Shown piece by piece: positions 32,429-40,551 of a stretch of DNA of 47,373 nucleotides. The stretch is from Azoarcus sp. (lineage in GTDB: Bacteria; Pseudomonadota; Gammaproteobacteria; Burkholderiales; Rhodocyclaceae). Each line of letters starts with the position of its first letter. The stretch's first letter is position 1. The stretch covers positions 1 through 47,373 of the forward strand of contig DYFV01000037.1 in the NCBI GenBank assembly GCA_020725025.1. Direction: 5' to 3'. The position numbers and the translations under genes were made by a program. The notes under the pieces were generated by a model. That model had not been told where the DNA came from, did not search any database, and saw only the letters and a program-made list of their open reading frames with translations.

Positions 32429-32821
32429 ATGGACCGCCCCGACCCGCAGCTGCACGAGAGCCCGTTCAAGGGCAAGACCGGTCTGGTCCGGATCTGGAAC
32501 GCGCTGCGCTACTCGCTCGCCGGGTTGAGGGCAGCCTTCCGTCACGAAGACGCCTTCCGGCAGGAATGCCTGCTCGCCATGCTGCTCATCCCGGCGGCGC
32601 TCTTCATGCCGACGAGCGGCACGGGCAAGGCGCTGCTCATCGGCAGCGTGCTCCTCGTCCTGGTCGTGGAATTGGTGAATTCCGCGATCGAGGCCACGGT
32701 CGACCGCGTCTCGCTGGAGCACCACCGGCTCGCCAAGCGTGCCAAGGACATCGGCAGCGCGGCGGTGCTGCTGGCACTGGTGAACCTCGCGCTGGTGTGG
32801 GGGCTGGTGATCTTCGGCTGA
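32429..32821 (+). CDS. dgkA: Diacylglycerol kinase DgkA
   Basis: DgkA phosphorylates diacylglycerol in the inner membrane, recycling it from envelope glycan modification. The 130-residue protein has the amphipathic start (GLVRIWNALRYSLAGLRAAF), three transmembrane helices, the conserved HEDAFRQE and the catalytic/metal stretch VVELVNSAIEATVDRVSLEHH. It lies after the DUF3426 gene beyond an 89-bp gap with no clear element, and converges with the lipoprotein gene downstream with only 13 bp between stops. Confidence 0.95.
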   Translation: MDRPDPQLHESPFKGKTGLVRIWNALRYSLAGLRAAFRHEDAFRQECLLAMLLIPAALFMPTSGTGKALLIGSVLLVLVVELVNSAIEATVDRVSLEHHRLAKRAKDIGSAAVLLALVNLALVWGLVIFG

Positions 32822-32834
32822 ACGGCCGAAGCGG

Positions 32835-33305
32835 CTAGCGCGTCACCCGCGTCCTGCCGCCTTCGCGCAGCACCCGCACCCGGTCTCCCGGGCGGATATC
32901 CTCGCCGGCCGCTTCCTGCACCACCGCCAGCACCTGCCCGTTGTCCAGCCTCACGGTGAATTCGAAGCCGGGCTTGCGGGTGACACCCTCTTCCACCGCG
33001 GAACCCGCCAGACCGCCCACCACGGCGCCGAGCACCGTGGCCGCCGCCTGGCCGCGCCCCTCCCCAACGCCGCTGCCGGCAATGCCGCCGATCGCCGCGC
33101 CGGCCACCGTACCCACCGGCGACTTGGTCCCCTCGATTCGGACCGGGCGCACCGCCTCCACCGTACCGTACTGAACGGTCATGGTGCGACGGACCTCGTC
33201 GCGAGAGTAGGTGTCTCCGCCCAGCCCGCTGGCACAGCCGCTCGATACGAGCGCGACCACGCTCGCCGCCAGGGCGAGCCGCCTTGCCTTGCCATCCCTC
33301 ACCAT
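32835..33305 (-). CDS. Glycine-zipper outer membrane lipoprotein (SlyB/PcP family)
   Basis: A 156-residue lipoprotein with signal peptide and lipobox SSGC (cysteine at about 24). The mature part has two glycine-zipper hairpins (VAGAAIGGIAGSGVGEGRGQ and VLGAVVGGLAGSAVEEGVTR) and a C-terminal beta domain (FTVRLDNGQVLAVVQE). Such proteins sit in the outer membrane and are thought to support its stability; some are controlled by PhoP or by envelope stress. The ATG overlaps the pfkB stop by seven bases, so the two are likely co-transcribed. Confidence 0.88.
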   Translation of the reverse strand: MVRDGKARRLALAASVVALVSSGCASGLGGDTYSRDEVRRTMTVQYGTVEAVRPVRIEGTKSPVGTVAGAAIGGIAGSGVGEGRGQAAATVLGAVVGGLAGSAVEEGVTRKPGFEFTVRLDNGQVLAVVQEAAGEDIRPGDRVRVLREGGRTRVTR

Positions 33306-34234
33306 AGGCTCTCTCCGAATGCCGCCTCGTAACGCGCGGCGATCTCGTCGCGCGTGGGCGCATGGTTCTGGCCGCCGCGGCTGGCGATCTTGAGCGTCCC
33401 CATGAGCGACGCGAGCCGGCCGGTGCGGGTCCAGTCGAATCCTTCCGAGATGCCGTAGAGGAGCCCGGCCCGGTAGGCGTCGCCGCAGCCCGTGGGGTCG
33501 ACCACCGCATCCGGCTCGACGCAGGGGATCTCGATGCACCGGCCGTCCACGTGGATGTGCGAACCCTCCGCCCCCAGCGTCACCACCAGCGCCTCGACCT
33601 CTTCGGCCAGCTGTGCCAGCGTGCGCCCGGTCCGCTCGCACAGCAGGCGCGCCTCGTAGTCATTGACCGTGCAGTAGCGGGCCAGTTTCAGGCACTCCAG
33701 CAGCTCCTCGCCCGAGAACAGGGGCATGCCCTGACCGGGGTCGAAGACGAAGGGAACGCCCGCCTCGGCGAACTGCGCCACGTGTCCGAGCATGCCGTCG
33801 CGGCCGTCGGGCGAGACGATGCCGAGGGTCACGCCGTCCGCGTCGCCGATGCGGTTCAGGTGCGAGTGGTTCATCGCGCCGGGATGGAAGGCGGTGATCT
33901 GGTTGTCGTCCAGGTCGGTGGTGATGAAGGCCTGCGCGGTGAAGGTCCCGGGCACCTGGCGCACGTGATCCTGGCGCAGCCCGAGGCGCTCCAGGCGTTC
34001 CCGGTAGGGCGCGGCGTCGTCGCCCACCGTGGCCATGATCAGCGGATCGGCGCCGAGCAGCTTCAGGTTGTAGGCGATGTTGCCCGCGCAGCCGCCGTAC
34101 TCGCGCCGCATGTCCGGCACGAGGAAGGAGACGTTCAGGATGTGGATCTGCTCGGGCAGGATGTGGCGCTTGAACTGGTCCTGGAAGACCATGATCGTGT
34201 CGTAGGCGATGGAACCGCAGACGAGGATGGACAT
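33299..34234 (-). CDS. PfkB-family carbohydrate/nucleoside kinase
   Basis: A 311-residue ribokinase-fold kinase. It begins MSILVCGSIAYDTIMVFQDQ, has the first PfkB signature region REYGGCAGNIAYNLKLLGAD, and the second signature DPTGCGDAYRAGLLYGISEG with the catalytic aspartate. Close relatives are annotated as adenosine kinase or fructokinase; the substrate cannot be decided here. It has its own likely -10 and is followed by the lipoprotein gene. Confidence 0.9.
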   Translation of the reverse strand: MSILVCGSIAYDTIMVFQDQFKRHILPEQIHILNVSFLVPDMRREYGGCAGNIAYNLKLLGADPLIMATVGDDAAPYRERLERLGLRQDHVRQVPGTFTAQAFITTDLDDNQITAFHPGAMNHSHLNRIGDADGVTLGIVSPDGRDGMLGHVAQFAEAGVPFVFDPGQGMPLFSGEELLECLKLARYCTVNDYEARLLCERTGRTLAQLAEEVEALVVTLGAEGSHIHVDGRCIEIPCVEPDAVVDPTGCGDAYRAGLLYGISEGFDWTRTGRLASLMGTLKIASRGGQNHAPTRDEIAARYEAAFGESLW

Positions 34235-34263
34235 GACGGGCCTTGGTCGCGAAAAAGGCCCTC

Positions 34264-34269
34264 ATTATA
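34264..34269 (-). promoter_or_regulatory. Candidate pfkB -10 element
   Basis: A perfect TATAAT on the minus strand, 29 bp upstream of the kinase ATG, in the 60-bp gap after the GT4 gene. No -35 is evident. Confidence 0.4.
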
Positions 34270-34294
34270 GGACGCTACCGCCGGCCCGCCCCTC

Positions 34295-35515
34295 TCAGCC
34301 TGCCGTCGCCGGCGAGAGCGCGGTGCCGCGCGCCTCGTGCGCCTGCACCACCGCCTCGGCGATGCCGGCGAGTCGGCGCGCGATCGCGCCCCATTCGGCG
34401 CTACGCACGCTCGCGCGCGCGTTCCCCGCGAGCACCCTGCGCAGGGCCGCGTCGCCCGCCACGTGCAAGACCGCGTCGACGAAGGCGGCCTCGTCCCCGG
34501 ACGGAGCGAGCCAGCCGTTGCGGCCGTTCGCCACCCACTCGGCCGCGGCGGCATAGTCGAAGGCCACCACCGGCAGCCCGCTCGCGAGCGCCTCTGTGGT
34601 GACGTTGCCGAAGGTCTCGGTGAGGCTGGGAAAGAGGAAGAGATCGGCCGAGGCGTAATGCGCGGCGAGATCTTCGCCGGTGCGCATGCCGGCGAAGACG
34701 ATCTCCGGCCGGCGGGCTGCGAGCTTCGCGCGTGCCGGGCCGTCGCCCACCAGGACGAGACGTGCGTCGGGGACCCGGCCGCGAACCGCGTCGTAGGCGC
34801 GAATGGCGAGCTCCAGATTCTTCTCCGGCGCGAGGCGCCCCACCACCGCCATGACGAGCGTGTCGGGCCGAGCGCCCCACGCTTCGCGCAGGGCGGGCGA
34901 TCGCCGCTCGGGCGCGAAGAGCGCCGTATCGACCCCGCGAGCGACGACCTCCACCCGGTGCACGCCGTCGCGGCGCAGCTGCGTCGCCAGCTCTGCGGTC
35001 GGCACGAGGCACAGGTCGCTCTTGTTGTGAAAGCGGCGCAGCCCGGCGGCCACCGGCCGGCGCAGCCAGCCCATCCCGTAATAGCCGCTATAGCTGTGGA
35101 AGTTGGTATGGAATTCGGTGATCACCGGCAGCTTGAGGCGCCTCGCCGCCGCCACCGCGGACCAGCCGAGGGGCCCCTCGGTCACCACCTGCACCACGTC
35201 CGGCCGGCGGACCGACCACAGCCGCGTGAGCGCCGTGCGCGCCGGCAGCCCCATGCGGAGGTGGCTGTAGCGCGGGATGGGAATGCCCCGCGCCAGGACC
35301 TCCTCGAAGCCCTCGTCCTGCGCGGCGCGGTCCTCCGCGCCCTGGCGTGGACGCACCAGCTGGATGCGGTGTCCCAGCCGGAGGAGGCCGGCGACGACCC
35401 GCCCGGTGGTCATCGCGACGCCGTTGACTTCGGGGGGATAGGTCTCGGTCACCACCGCGATCCGCAGCTGGCGCGCGGATTCGGCGAGGTGCTCGAAGGT
35501 GAGCGGCGTATCCAT
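34295..35515 (-). CDS. GT4 glycosyltransferase, glycolipid-type
   Basis: A 406-residue GT-B enzyme of family 4. The N-terminal half shows RIAVVTETYPPEVNGVAMTT and the acceptor-side EFHTNFHSYSGYYGMGWLRR; the donor half has VVGRLAPEKNLELAIRAYDA and the FPSLTETFGNVTTEALASG motif with the catalytic glutamates. It resembles the branch that includes MgtA-like mannosyltransferases and SqdX-like sulfoquinovosyl/glucosyl diacylglycerol synthases. Being next to olsB and olsA it may make a glycolipid, but donor and acceptor are inferred only. A short Pho-box-like/palindromic word lies just upstream. Confidence 0.85.
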   Translation of the reverse strand: MDTPLTFEHLAESARQLRIAVVTETYPPEVNGVAMTTGRVVAGLLRLGHRIQLVRPRQGAEDRAAQDEGFEEVLARGIPIPRYSHLRMGLPARTALTRLWSVRRPDVVQVVTEGPLGWSAVAAARRLKLPVITEFHTNFHSYSGYYGMGWLRRPVAAGLRRFHNKSDLCLVPTAELATQLRRDGVHRVEVVARGVDTALFAPERRSPALREAWGARPDTLVMAVVGRLAPEKNLELAIRAYDAVRGRVPDARLVLVGDGPARAKLAARRPEIVFAGMRTGEDLAAHYASADLFLFPSLTETFGNVTTEALASGLPVVAFDYAAAAEWVANGRNGWLAPSGDEAAFVDAVLHVAGDAALRRVLAGNARASVRSAEWGAIARRLAGIAEAVVQAHEARGTALSPATAG

Positions 35516-35539
35516 GCCGCGGGATGCTGGCCCGTGCGC

Positions 35540-35557
35540 ACGACAGCTTCATGAAGC
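35540..35557 (-). promoter_or_regulatory. Palindrome / weak Pho-box-like word upstream of the GT4 gene
   Basis: GCTTCATGAAGCTGTCGT on the minus strand, 25 bp before the GT4 ATG. It has two 7-base units 11 bp apart that partly match CTGTCAT (4/7 and 6/7), and it also contains the perfect 12-bp palindrome GCTTCATGAAGC. Either reading is possible; evidence is weak. Nothing else is seen in 35516-35610. Confidence 0.25.
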
Positions 35558-35610
35558 GGCGATTACGGATTCGTGTCGCGGTGGCGGCGGAGGCCGCGAA
35601 CCGCATCCCC

Positions 35611-36021
35611 TCACAACGCCGCGCGCAGCTTCCCCGCCATCTCCTCGAGCGCCTCGCGCGGCGGATTCTTCGCCGGCCATGCGAGTGCGAGGCCGTCGTG
35701 TTCCCAGCGGGGCAGCACATGGATGTGGAAGTGGAACACGGTCTGCGCGCCGGCCTTCTCGTTCGCCTGGAAAAGCGTCACTCCCTGGCAGCCGGTGACC
35801 GCCTTGAGCGCCTTCGCCATGCGCGTGGTGGTGCGGAACACGGCCGCGGCCAGCTCGTCGTCGAGTTCGTAGATGTTGGCCCGGTGCGGCTTCACAACCA
35901 CCAGCAGGTGGCCGGGATTCACCGACTGCAGGTCCATGAAGGCGATCGTCGCCTCGTCCTCGAAGACCTTCGAGGCCGGAAGCTCTCCCGCCACGATACG
36001 GCAGAACACGCAACTGTCCAT
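35611..36021 (-). CDS. HIT-family nucleotide hydrolase
   Basis: A 136-residue histidine-triad protein. It has CVFCRIVAGELPASKVFEDE with the zinc-type cysteines at the N-terminus, the loop DLQSVNPGHLLVVVKPHRAN, and the catalytic triad HFHIHVLP. HIT proteins of this kind hydrolyse AMP-linked nucleotides. The start at 36021 is chosen because it has AGGAGG just upstream and begins the conserved domain; an earlier ATG is 12 codons upstream. It diverges from olsB. Confidence 0.92.
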   Translation of the reverse strand: MDSCVFCRIVAGELPASKVFEDEATIAFMDLQSVNPGHLLVVVKPHRANIYELDDELAAAVFRTTTRMAKALKAVTGCQGVTLFQANEKAGAQTVFHFHIHVLPRWEHDGLALAWPAKNPPREALEEMAGKLRAAL

Positions 36022-36041
36022 TCGCTCCTCCTGTGTGCCGG

Positions 36042-36078
36042 GTCGCCCCGTGGTCACCCGATCGTAATGGGGCCGTCA
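36042..36078 (+). promoter_or_regulatory. Candidate Pho box (four 11-bp units) upstream of olsB
   Basis: GTCG (36042), GTCA (36053), GTAA (36064) and GTCA (36075) recur at exactly 11-bp steps in the 115-bp divergent region between the HIT gene and olsB. PhoB binds tandem 11-bp repeats with a GTCA core (CTGTCAT plus four bases). The orientation points to olsB, and a GACAAT word at 36101 could be its -10. The outer bases of each unit are GC-rich and match poorly, so this is a candidate only. Confidence 0.4.
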
Positions 36079-36136
36079 CGGGCCCGCAACGCGCCGTTTC
36101 GACAATCGCAACCATCGTTACGGACAGGACAGCGCC

Positions 36137-36889
36137 ATGCTCCAGAAAAGCCCGCAACTCGCCACGCGCCCGGGGCGCAACCTTCACGTCGGCCTCTCCA
36201 ACTGCGAAACCGAGATCCTGGAAGCCCAGAAGCTGCGCTACCGCGTCTTCGGCGAGGAAATGGGCGCACGCCTGCCCACCCGTACACCGGGCGTCGACCG
36301 CGACATCTATGACCCGTTCTGCGATCACCTCATCGTGCGCGACGAGGACGCCGGACGCATCGTCGGCACCTACCGCATCCTCTCGCCCGCTTCCGCACGC
36401 CGCATCGGCGGCTACTACTCGGAGAACGAGTTCGACCTCACCCGCCTGCAGCACCTGCGCCCTCAGCTCGTCGAGATCGGCCGTTCCTGCATCGACGCGG
36501 ACTACCGCAGCGGCGCGGTGATCGCGCTGCTGTGGTCGGGACTCGCCCGCTACATGCGGGAAAACCGTTACGAGTACCTGATCGGCTGCGCCTCGGTCAG
36601 CATGGCCGACGGCGGGCACACCGCGTCCAGCCTGTATAATCGCCTCAAGGACACGCACCTCTCGCCGCTCGAGTACCGCGTGTTCCCGCGCTGCCCGCTG
36701 CCGCTCGAGCATCTGCGCACGGACCTCCCTGCCGAGGCGCCGCCGCTCGTCAAAGGATATCTGCGCGCGGGCGCCTGGATCTGCGGCGAACCGGCGTGGG
36801 ACCCCGATTTCAACACGGCCGACTTCCCCATCCTGATGCCGATGGGCAAGGTGGACGGCCGCTACGCAAAGCACTTCCTGGGACGCTGA
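36137..36889 (+). CDS. olsB: L-ornithine N-alpha-acyltransferase OlsB
   Basis: OlsB attaches a 3-hydroxyacyl chain from acyl-ACP to ornithine, giving lyso-ornithine lipid, the first step to a phosphorus-free membrane lipid. The 250-residue GNAT-like protein has LEAQKLRYRVFGEEMGAR, YDPFCDHLIVRDEDAGRIVG, the acyl-binding VEIGRSCIDADYRSGAVIAL and LIGCASVSMADGGHTASSLY, all typical of the OlsB branch. Family members of haemolysin type look similar, but the adjacent PlsC-type gene supports the ornithine lipid role. Confidence 0.88.
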   Translation: MLQKSPQLATRPGRNLHVGLSNCETEILEAQKLRYRVFGEEMGARLPTRTPGVDRDIYDPFCDHLIVRDEDAGRIVGTYRILSPASARRIGGYYSENEFDLTRLQHLRPQLVEIGRSCIDADYRSGAVIALLWSGLARYMRENRYEYLIGCASVSMADGGHTASSLYNRLKDTHLSPLEYRVFPRCPLPLEHLRTDLPAEAPPLVKGYLRAGAWICGEPAWDPDFNTADFPILMPMGKVDGRYAKHFLGR

Positions 36890-36975
36890 GACTGGACACC
36901 GCGACCGCCACCGCCGCCGAACGCGCCGCCCGCAGCGGGCCCCTGCTGCGGGGCTGGCGCCGCCTGCGGCTCGTC

Positions 36976-37776
36976 ATGCACCTCGCCGAAGGACTCGCCA
37001 CCACCGCGCTCGTCTTCCCGCTGGTGCGCCTCGACACGCGGCTTCGCCTGCGCCAGCGCTGGTCGGCGCGCCTGCTCGCGCTGCTGGGCGTAGAGTTGCG
37101 GGCCGCCGGCGCGGCCATCCGTCCCGGCTGTCTGCTGGTGGCCAACCACGTCTCCTGGCTCGACATCTTCGTCATCAACGCGCTCACCCCGGCGGCCTTC
37201 GTGTCCAAGGCCGAGGTGCGCGCCTGGCCGGTGATCGGCTGGCTGTCGGCGATGAACGAGACGGTGTTCCTGCGACGCGGCAGCCGCGGCCACGCGAAGA
37301 TCATCAACGCCGAGATCGGCGCCCTGCTCGATGCCGGGCGCAACGTCGCGATCTTCCCGGAAGGGACGACCACCGACGGCAGCCATGTGCTGCACTTCCA
37401 CGGCGCGCTGCTGCAGCCGGCGATCGAGTCGAGGCATCCGGTGCAGCCGGTGGCGATCACCTACCACGCGCCCGACGGCCGCCGCAGCCGCGCCCCGGCC
37501 TACGACGGGGACGTGACCCTCGGCCAGTGCATCGCCGCAATCGTCGCGGAGCCGCGGCTGGTAGCGCGTGTCGAGGCCGCCGCGCCGATCGCGACGGGCG
37601 CGGAGACCAACCGGCGCGCGCTCGCACAGGAAGCCCACGCGACCATCGCCGCAGCCGTCGAGGCGGCCGTTCAGCCTTGGACCTGGAACACCGCGCCGTC
37701 TTCGAGCCGAACGGCCGTGAGCTTGCCGCCCCACACGCAGCCCGAATCGAGCGCGATCAGCCCCCCCGAGCGGTAG
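36976..37776 (+). CDS. olsA: Lyso-ornithine lipid O-acyltransferase OlsA (PlsC family)
   Basis: OlsA adds the second acyl chain to lyso-ornithine lipid; PlsC homologues do the same for lysophosphatidate. The acyltransferase motifs are NHVSWLDIFVIN (HX4D), FLRRGSRGHAKI and FPEGTTTDG. The first ATG in frame is 36976 (266 residues), but the conserved region seems to begin earlier; the frame is open upstream to olsB, and a CTG at 36886 would overlap the olsB stop as CTGA. The 3' end is odd: the ORF lacks a stop before apaH and runs 106 bp into it, adding a Ser/Pro-rich tail unlike the family. Confidence 0.85.
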   Translation: MHLAEGLATTALVFPLVRLDTRLRLRQRWSARLLALLGVELRAAGAAIRPGCLLVANHVSWLDIFVINALTPAAFVSKAEVRAWPVIGWLSAMNETVFLRRGSRGHAKIINAEIGALLDAGRNVAIFPEGTTTDGSHVLHFHGALLQPAIESRHPVQPVAITYHAPDGRRSRAPAYDGDVTLGQCIAAIVAEPRLVARVEAAAPIATGAETNRRALAQEAHATIAAAVEAAVQPWTWNTAPSSSRTAVSLPPHTQPESSAISPPER

Positions 37777-38468
37777 AAGCCCAACGCCGACCAGTGCCCG
37801 CACACCACGGTGTGGGTCGCGGCCGCGCGCCCAGGCACGCGAAACCACGGCAGCGTGCCGTACGGCGCCTTCTCCGGCGGCCCCTTGGCCCGCATCGCGA
37901 GCCGCCCGTCGGGCGTGCAGAAGCGCATGCGGGTCAGGACATTCACGATGAAGCGCAGACGGTCCCAGCCGGCGAGCGTCTCCGACCAGCGATCGGGCTG
38001 GTCGCCCTGTAGGTGGAGCAGGAATCTGCGGGCCTGCGGACCGGTGAGCGCGTCTTCCACCTCCCCCGCCAGCGCGCGCGCCCGCTCGGCCGACCAGGCG
38101 GGCAGCATGCCCGCGTGCACCAGCAGGTACCCACCTTCCAGGTGCGCCAGCGGACGCCGCGCGAGCCAGGCGAGAAGCTCCTCGCGATCGGGCGCCTCCA
38201 GCACGCGCGCCAGGGTGTCGTCCTTGCCACGCCGCGAGAAGCCGGCATCCACCATCAGCAGGTAGAGATCGTGGTTGCCGAGCACGACCGTGGCCCGCTC
38301 GCCGAGCGAGCGCACCAAACGCAGTACCTGCAACGACTCGGGACCACGATTGACGAGGTCGCCCACGAGCCACACCCGGTCGGCGGCCGGGTCGAAGTTG
38401 ATCTTCTCCAGGAGATGCCCGAGATGGGCGTAGCAACCCTGGACGTCGCCGATTGCGTAGGTGGGCAT
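37671..38468 (-). CDS. apaH: Symmetrical bis(5'-nucleosyl)-tetraphosphatase ApaH
   Basis: ApaH splits Ap4A into two ADP and also removes Np4 caps from RNA. The 265-residue calcineurin-type phosphoesterase has the metal motifs YAIGDVQGCYAHL, VWLVGDLVNRGPESL, VVLGNHDLYLLMVD, LLVHAGMLP and VVCGHWSALGF, and the ApaH-specific LDSGCVWGGKLTAVRLED at the C-terminus. It converges on olsA with a 106-bp overlap. The region upstream (38469-38673, about 205 bp) shows no gene or clear promoter. Confidence 0.96.
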   Translation of the reverse strand: MPTYAIGDVQGCYAHLGHLLEKINFDPAADRVWLVGDLVNRGPESLQVLRLVRSLGERATVVLGNHDLYLLMVDAGFSRRGKDDTLARVLEAPDREELLAWLARRPLAHLEGGYLLVHAGMLPAWSAERARALAGEVEDALTGPQARRFLLHLQGDQPDRWSETLAGWDRLRFIVNVLTRMRFCTPDGRLAMRAKGPPEKAPYGTLPWFRVPGRAAATHTVVCGHWSALGFYRSGGLIALDSGCVWGGKLTAVRLEDGAVFQVQG

Positions 38469-38673
38469 GGGCGATCAGGACTGCCGCGGCCCGTCGTTTC
38501 CTGTATCCATCCTCGTTGTCGCCCTGGTCCTGTGCTGCACGAGCCTCTCCCCAAACGCCTGTCGATAAACCGCCTGCTCCGTCGTCACGCCATCCGAAGC
38601 GCGCAGGCCCGCGTCGGAAGCGGGAAATTAACACAAAGCACGCCGTCCGTCGGCCGTGCAGGACGGGCGCGAT

Positions 38674-39624
38674 TCAGACTCGGCGCCGACCTCGGACGAA
38701 CAGAACCAGACAAGCGCACACGAACAGAAGGCGATCGCGCGGGCTTCGCCGGCACTGCCCGGCGTTGAGTGCGAGCCACAGGACACCGCTGCGCCCCCCT
38801 GCAAGCCAGCGGCGCACGAAGGGACATTCATCCACTTGGACCAGGCGCGCGATCAGCGCCGCCTGCTCGATCGCCCAGCCGCTCGCGACCTTTTCGACCC
38901 GCTCCCGGAACGCGCGCATCCCCCTGTTCACGCCGACGCCATTCTGCTCGTGCTGGCGGTATAGCATTCCGGGGCGCGAATCGATCAACCAGCGATATCC
39001 CTTGGCTCGGGCGAAGGCATACAGAAACCAGTCGTGCAATCCCACCTGTCGGATTTCGTCGGGTCGTTCGAACAGAAGTGTCTGAAACCGCCTGGCGAGC
39101 TCGCTGCGTACGACGTAGGTGCAGCCGGGACCTGCCGCCTCGAAGAGAAAATCCCAGTCGCGCTGAGGATGGGCCTTGCGCACCAGCACGCGCCGGCCGT
39201 CTGGCCAGAAGGCCTCCACGTTGCTCGAATAGGCGTCCGCATCGTGTTCGAAGAGAAGGTCGCAGGCTCTTTGAAGCTTGTCGAGGCGCCAGATATCGTC
39301 CTGATCGGCAAGCGCCACGAAGTCGAATGGGGAAAAGTCGACCTCTCGAAAGAGGCGGATGAAATTCTGTCCAGGCCCTCCCGATCGCACACCATTCGGG
39401 AGCAGCACCACCCAAGGACGAATCGCCGCGTGACGGGCCAGCCATGCTTCAGTCCCGTCGGATGACGCGTCCACGCTGACGAACAGAGTGATGCGCACCC
39501 CGACCTGACGGTCAATGGAATCCAACTGCTCGGTGAGCCACCTTACGCCGTTATGGGCAGCGAGGAGGACGGCCACGGAAGGGACACGCAATGCACTGGC
39601 GAGCCTGTCGGTTTCGCTCTTCAT
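38674..39624 (-). CDS. GT2 glycosyltransferase, alpha-1,3-rhamnosyl/galactosyl type
   Basis: A 316-residue GT-A family 2 enzyme. It has SVAVLLAAHNGVRWLTEQLD, FVSVDASSDGTEAWL, the DXD-like ALADQDDIWRLDKL and LHDWFLYAFARAKG. The C-terminus has a hydrophobic stretch (DRLLFVCACLVLFVRG) that may touch the membrane. This pattern is common in O-antigen rhamnosyltransferases. It is the last gene of the polysaccharide operon, starting by ATGA overlap with the upstream GT. No obvious terminator follows. Confidence 0.85.
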   Translation of the reverse strand: MKSETDRLASALRVPSVAVLLAAHNGVRWLTEQLDSIDRQVGVRITLFVSVDASSDGTEAWLARHAAIRPWVVLLPNGVRSGGPGQNFIRLFREVDFSPFDFVALADQDDIWRLDKLQRACDLLFEHDADAYSSNVEAFWPDGRRVLVRKAHPQRDWDFLFEAAGPGCTYVVRSELARRFQTLLFERPDEIRQVGLHDWFLYAFARAKGYRWLIDSRPGMLYRQHEQNGVGVNRGMRAFRERVEKVASGWAIEQAALIARLVQVDECPFVRRWLAGGRSGVLWLALNAGQCRRSPRDRLLFVCACLVLFVRGRRRV

Positions 39625-40535
39625 TGCAGTCGCCCCATCCGCCCCAGCAGGCCGTGCCAGAGCCCCAGACTCATCATGCGGCAGTGCCGGTGACGTGGCC
39701 GCGCGAAAACCACGTAGAAGCCGAACTTCAAGACAAGCCGCCACCCGTCGGCGATCTTCCAGGACAACGGTAGCCAGGCCTGCCGGTACATCCACACCGC
39801 GTTGCGGACGAGGTAGTAATGGCGAAGCGGACTGCGCGCCGGAAAGCGCCTGCCCAGGACGACGATCGGCGTGTCCCCGAGGTCGTGCCGCATCGAAGCG
39901 CCGCAGGCACCGAAGCAGCGGAAGCCTCGCGACCTCGCGCGAAGCCCCCACTCGATGTCGATGTAATCGACAAATAGCTCCTCGCGCATCTCTCCGACCG
40001 CGTCGAGCGCGGCCATCGACACGAGCGAGCCCGATGCGACGAGATAGTCGACTTCGGGTGCGCTGTTCCGGCTCGTGCATGGGGCGCGGACAACCCTGAT
40101 ACCCCGTACGCGGATGAATGGCGGAGGATTATCCAGACGCTCGTCCACGTACCGCGGGCCCACGGCCGCTACCCGCACGCCGCTTGCTGCCTTGCCCTCC
40201 GCCACGGCGAGGAGCCTGGCGACGAGATCTGGAGCCGGCTCGCTGTCCTGGTCGAACAGGATCACGTAACCGGCACCGCGCGCCCGCGCGAGAGCGATAC
40301 CCCGATTCTGGGCGGCTGCGACACCGAGGTTCTCGTCCAGGAAGAGGAAATTCACCTTGGGATCACCGAAGGCCTCACACCACGACCTGACTTCGGGGCC
40401 GGAGCCGTTGTCGACGACCAGGACCCGGTCGACCTGCTCGCGCGCAGCCCGCAACAGCCTCGTCAGCACGGTCCGCTCAGGGTGGTGGGCGACCACGATC
40501 GCTACGATCGGGGCGCGCTTCGCGTTCCGGTCCAT
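39621..40535 (-). CDS. GT2 glycosyltransferase, rhamnosyltransferase-like (RfbF/WbbL type)
   Basis: A 304-residue family 2 glycosyltransferase with IVAIVVAHHPERTVLTRLLR, VLVVDNGSGPEV, FLDENLGVAAAQNRGIALAR, the DXD motif FDQDSEPAPDLVARLL, and SGSLVSMAALDAVGEM followed by FVDYIDIEWGLRARSRGF. This is the arrangement seen in dTDP-rhamnose transferases, though the donor is inferred. The ATG at 40535 lies 16 bp after the epimerase stop. A hydrophobic C-terminal region (RHYYLVRNAVWMYRQAWLPL) is typical of this branch. Confidence 0.87.
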   Translation of the reverse strand: MDRNAKRAPIVAIVVAHHPERTVLTRLLRAAREQVDRVLVVDNGSGPEVRSWCEAFGDPKVNFLFLDENLGVAAAQNRGIALARARGAGYVILFDQDSEPAPDLVARLLAVAEGKAASGVRVAAVGPRYVDERLDNPPPFIRVRGIRVVRAPCTSRNSAPEVDYLVASGSLVSMAALDAVGEMREELFVDYIDIEWGLRARSRGFRCFGACGASMRHDLGDTPIVVLGRRFPARSPLRHYYLVRNAVWMYRQAWLPLSWKIADGWRLVLKFGFYVVFARPRHRHCRMMSLGLWHGLLGRMGRLQ

Positions 40536-40551
40536 GGCAGTCAGGAACGCC

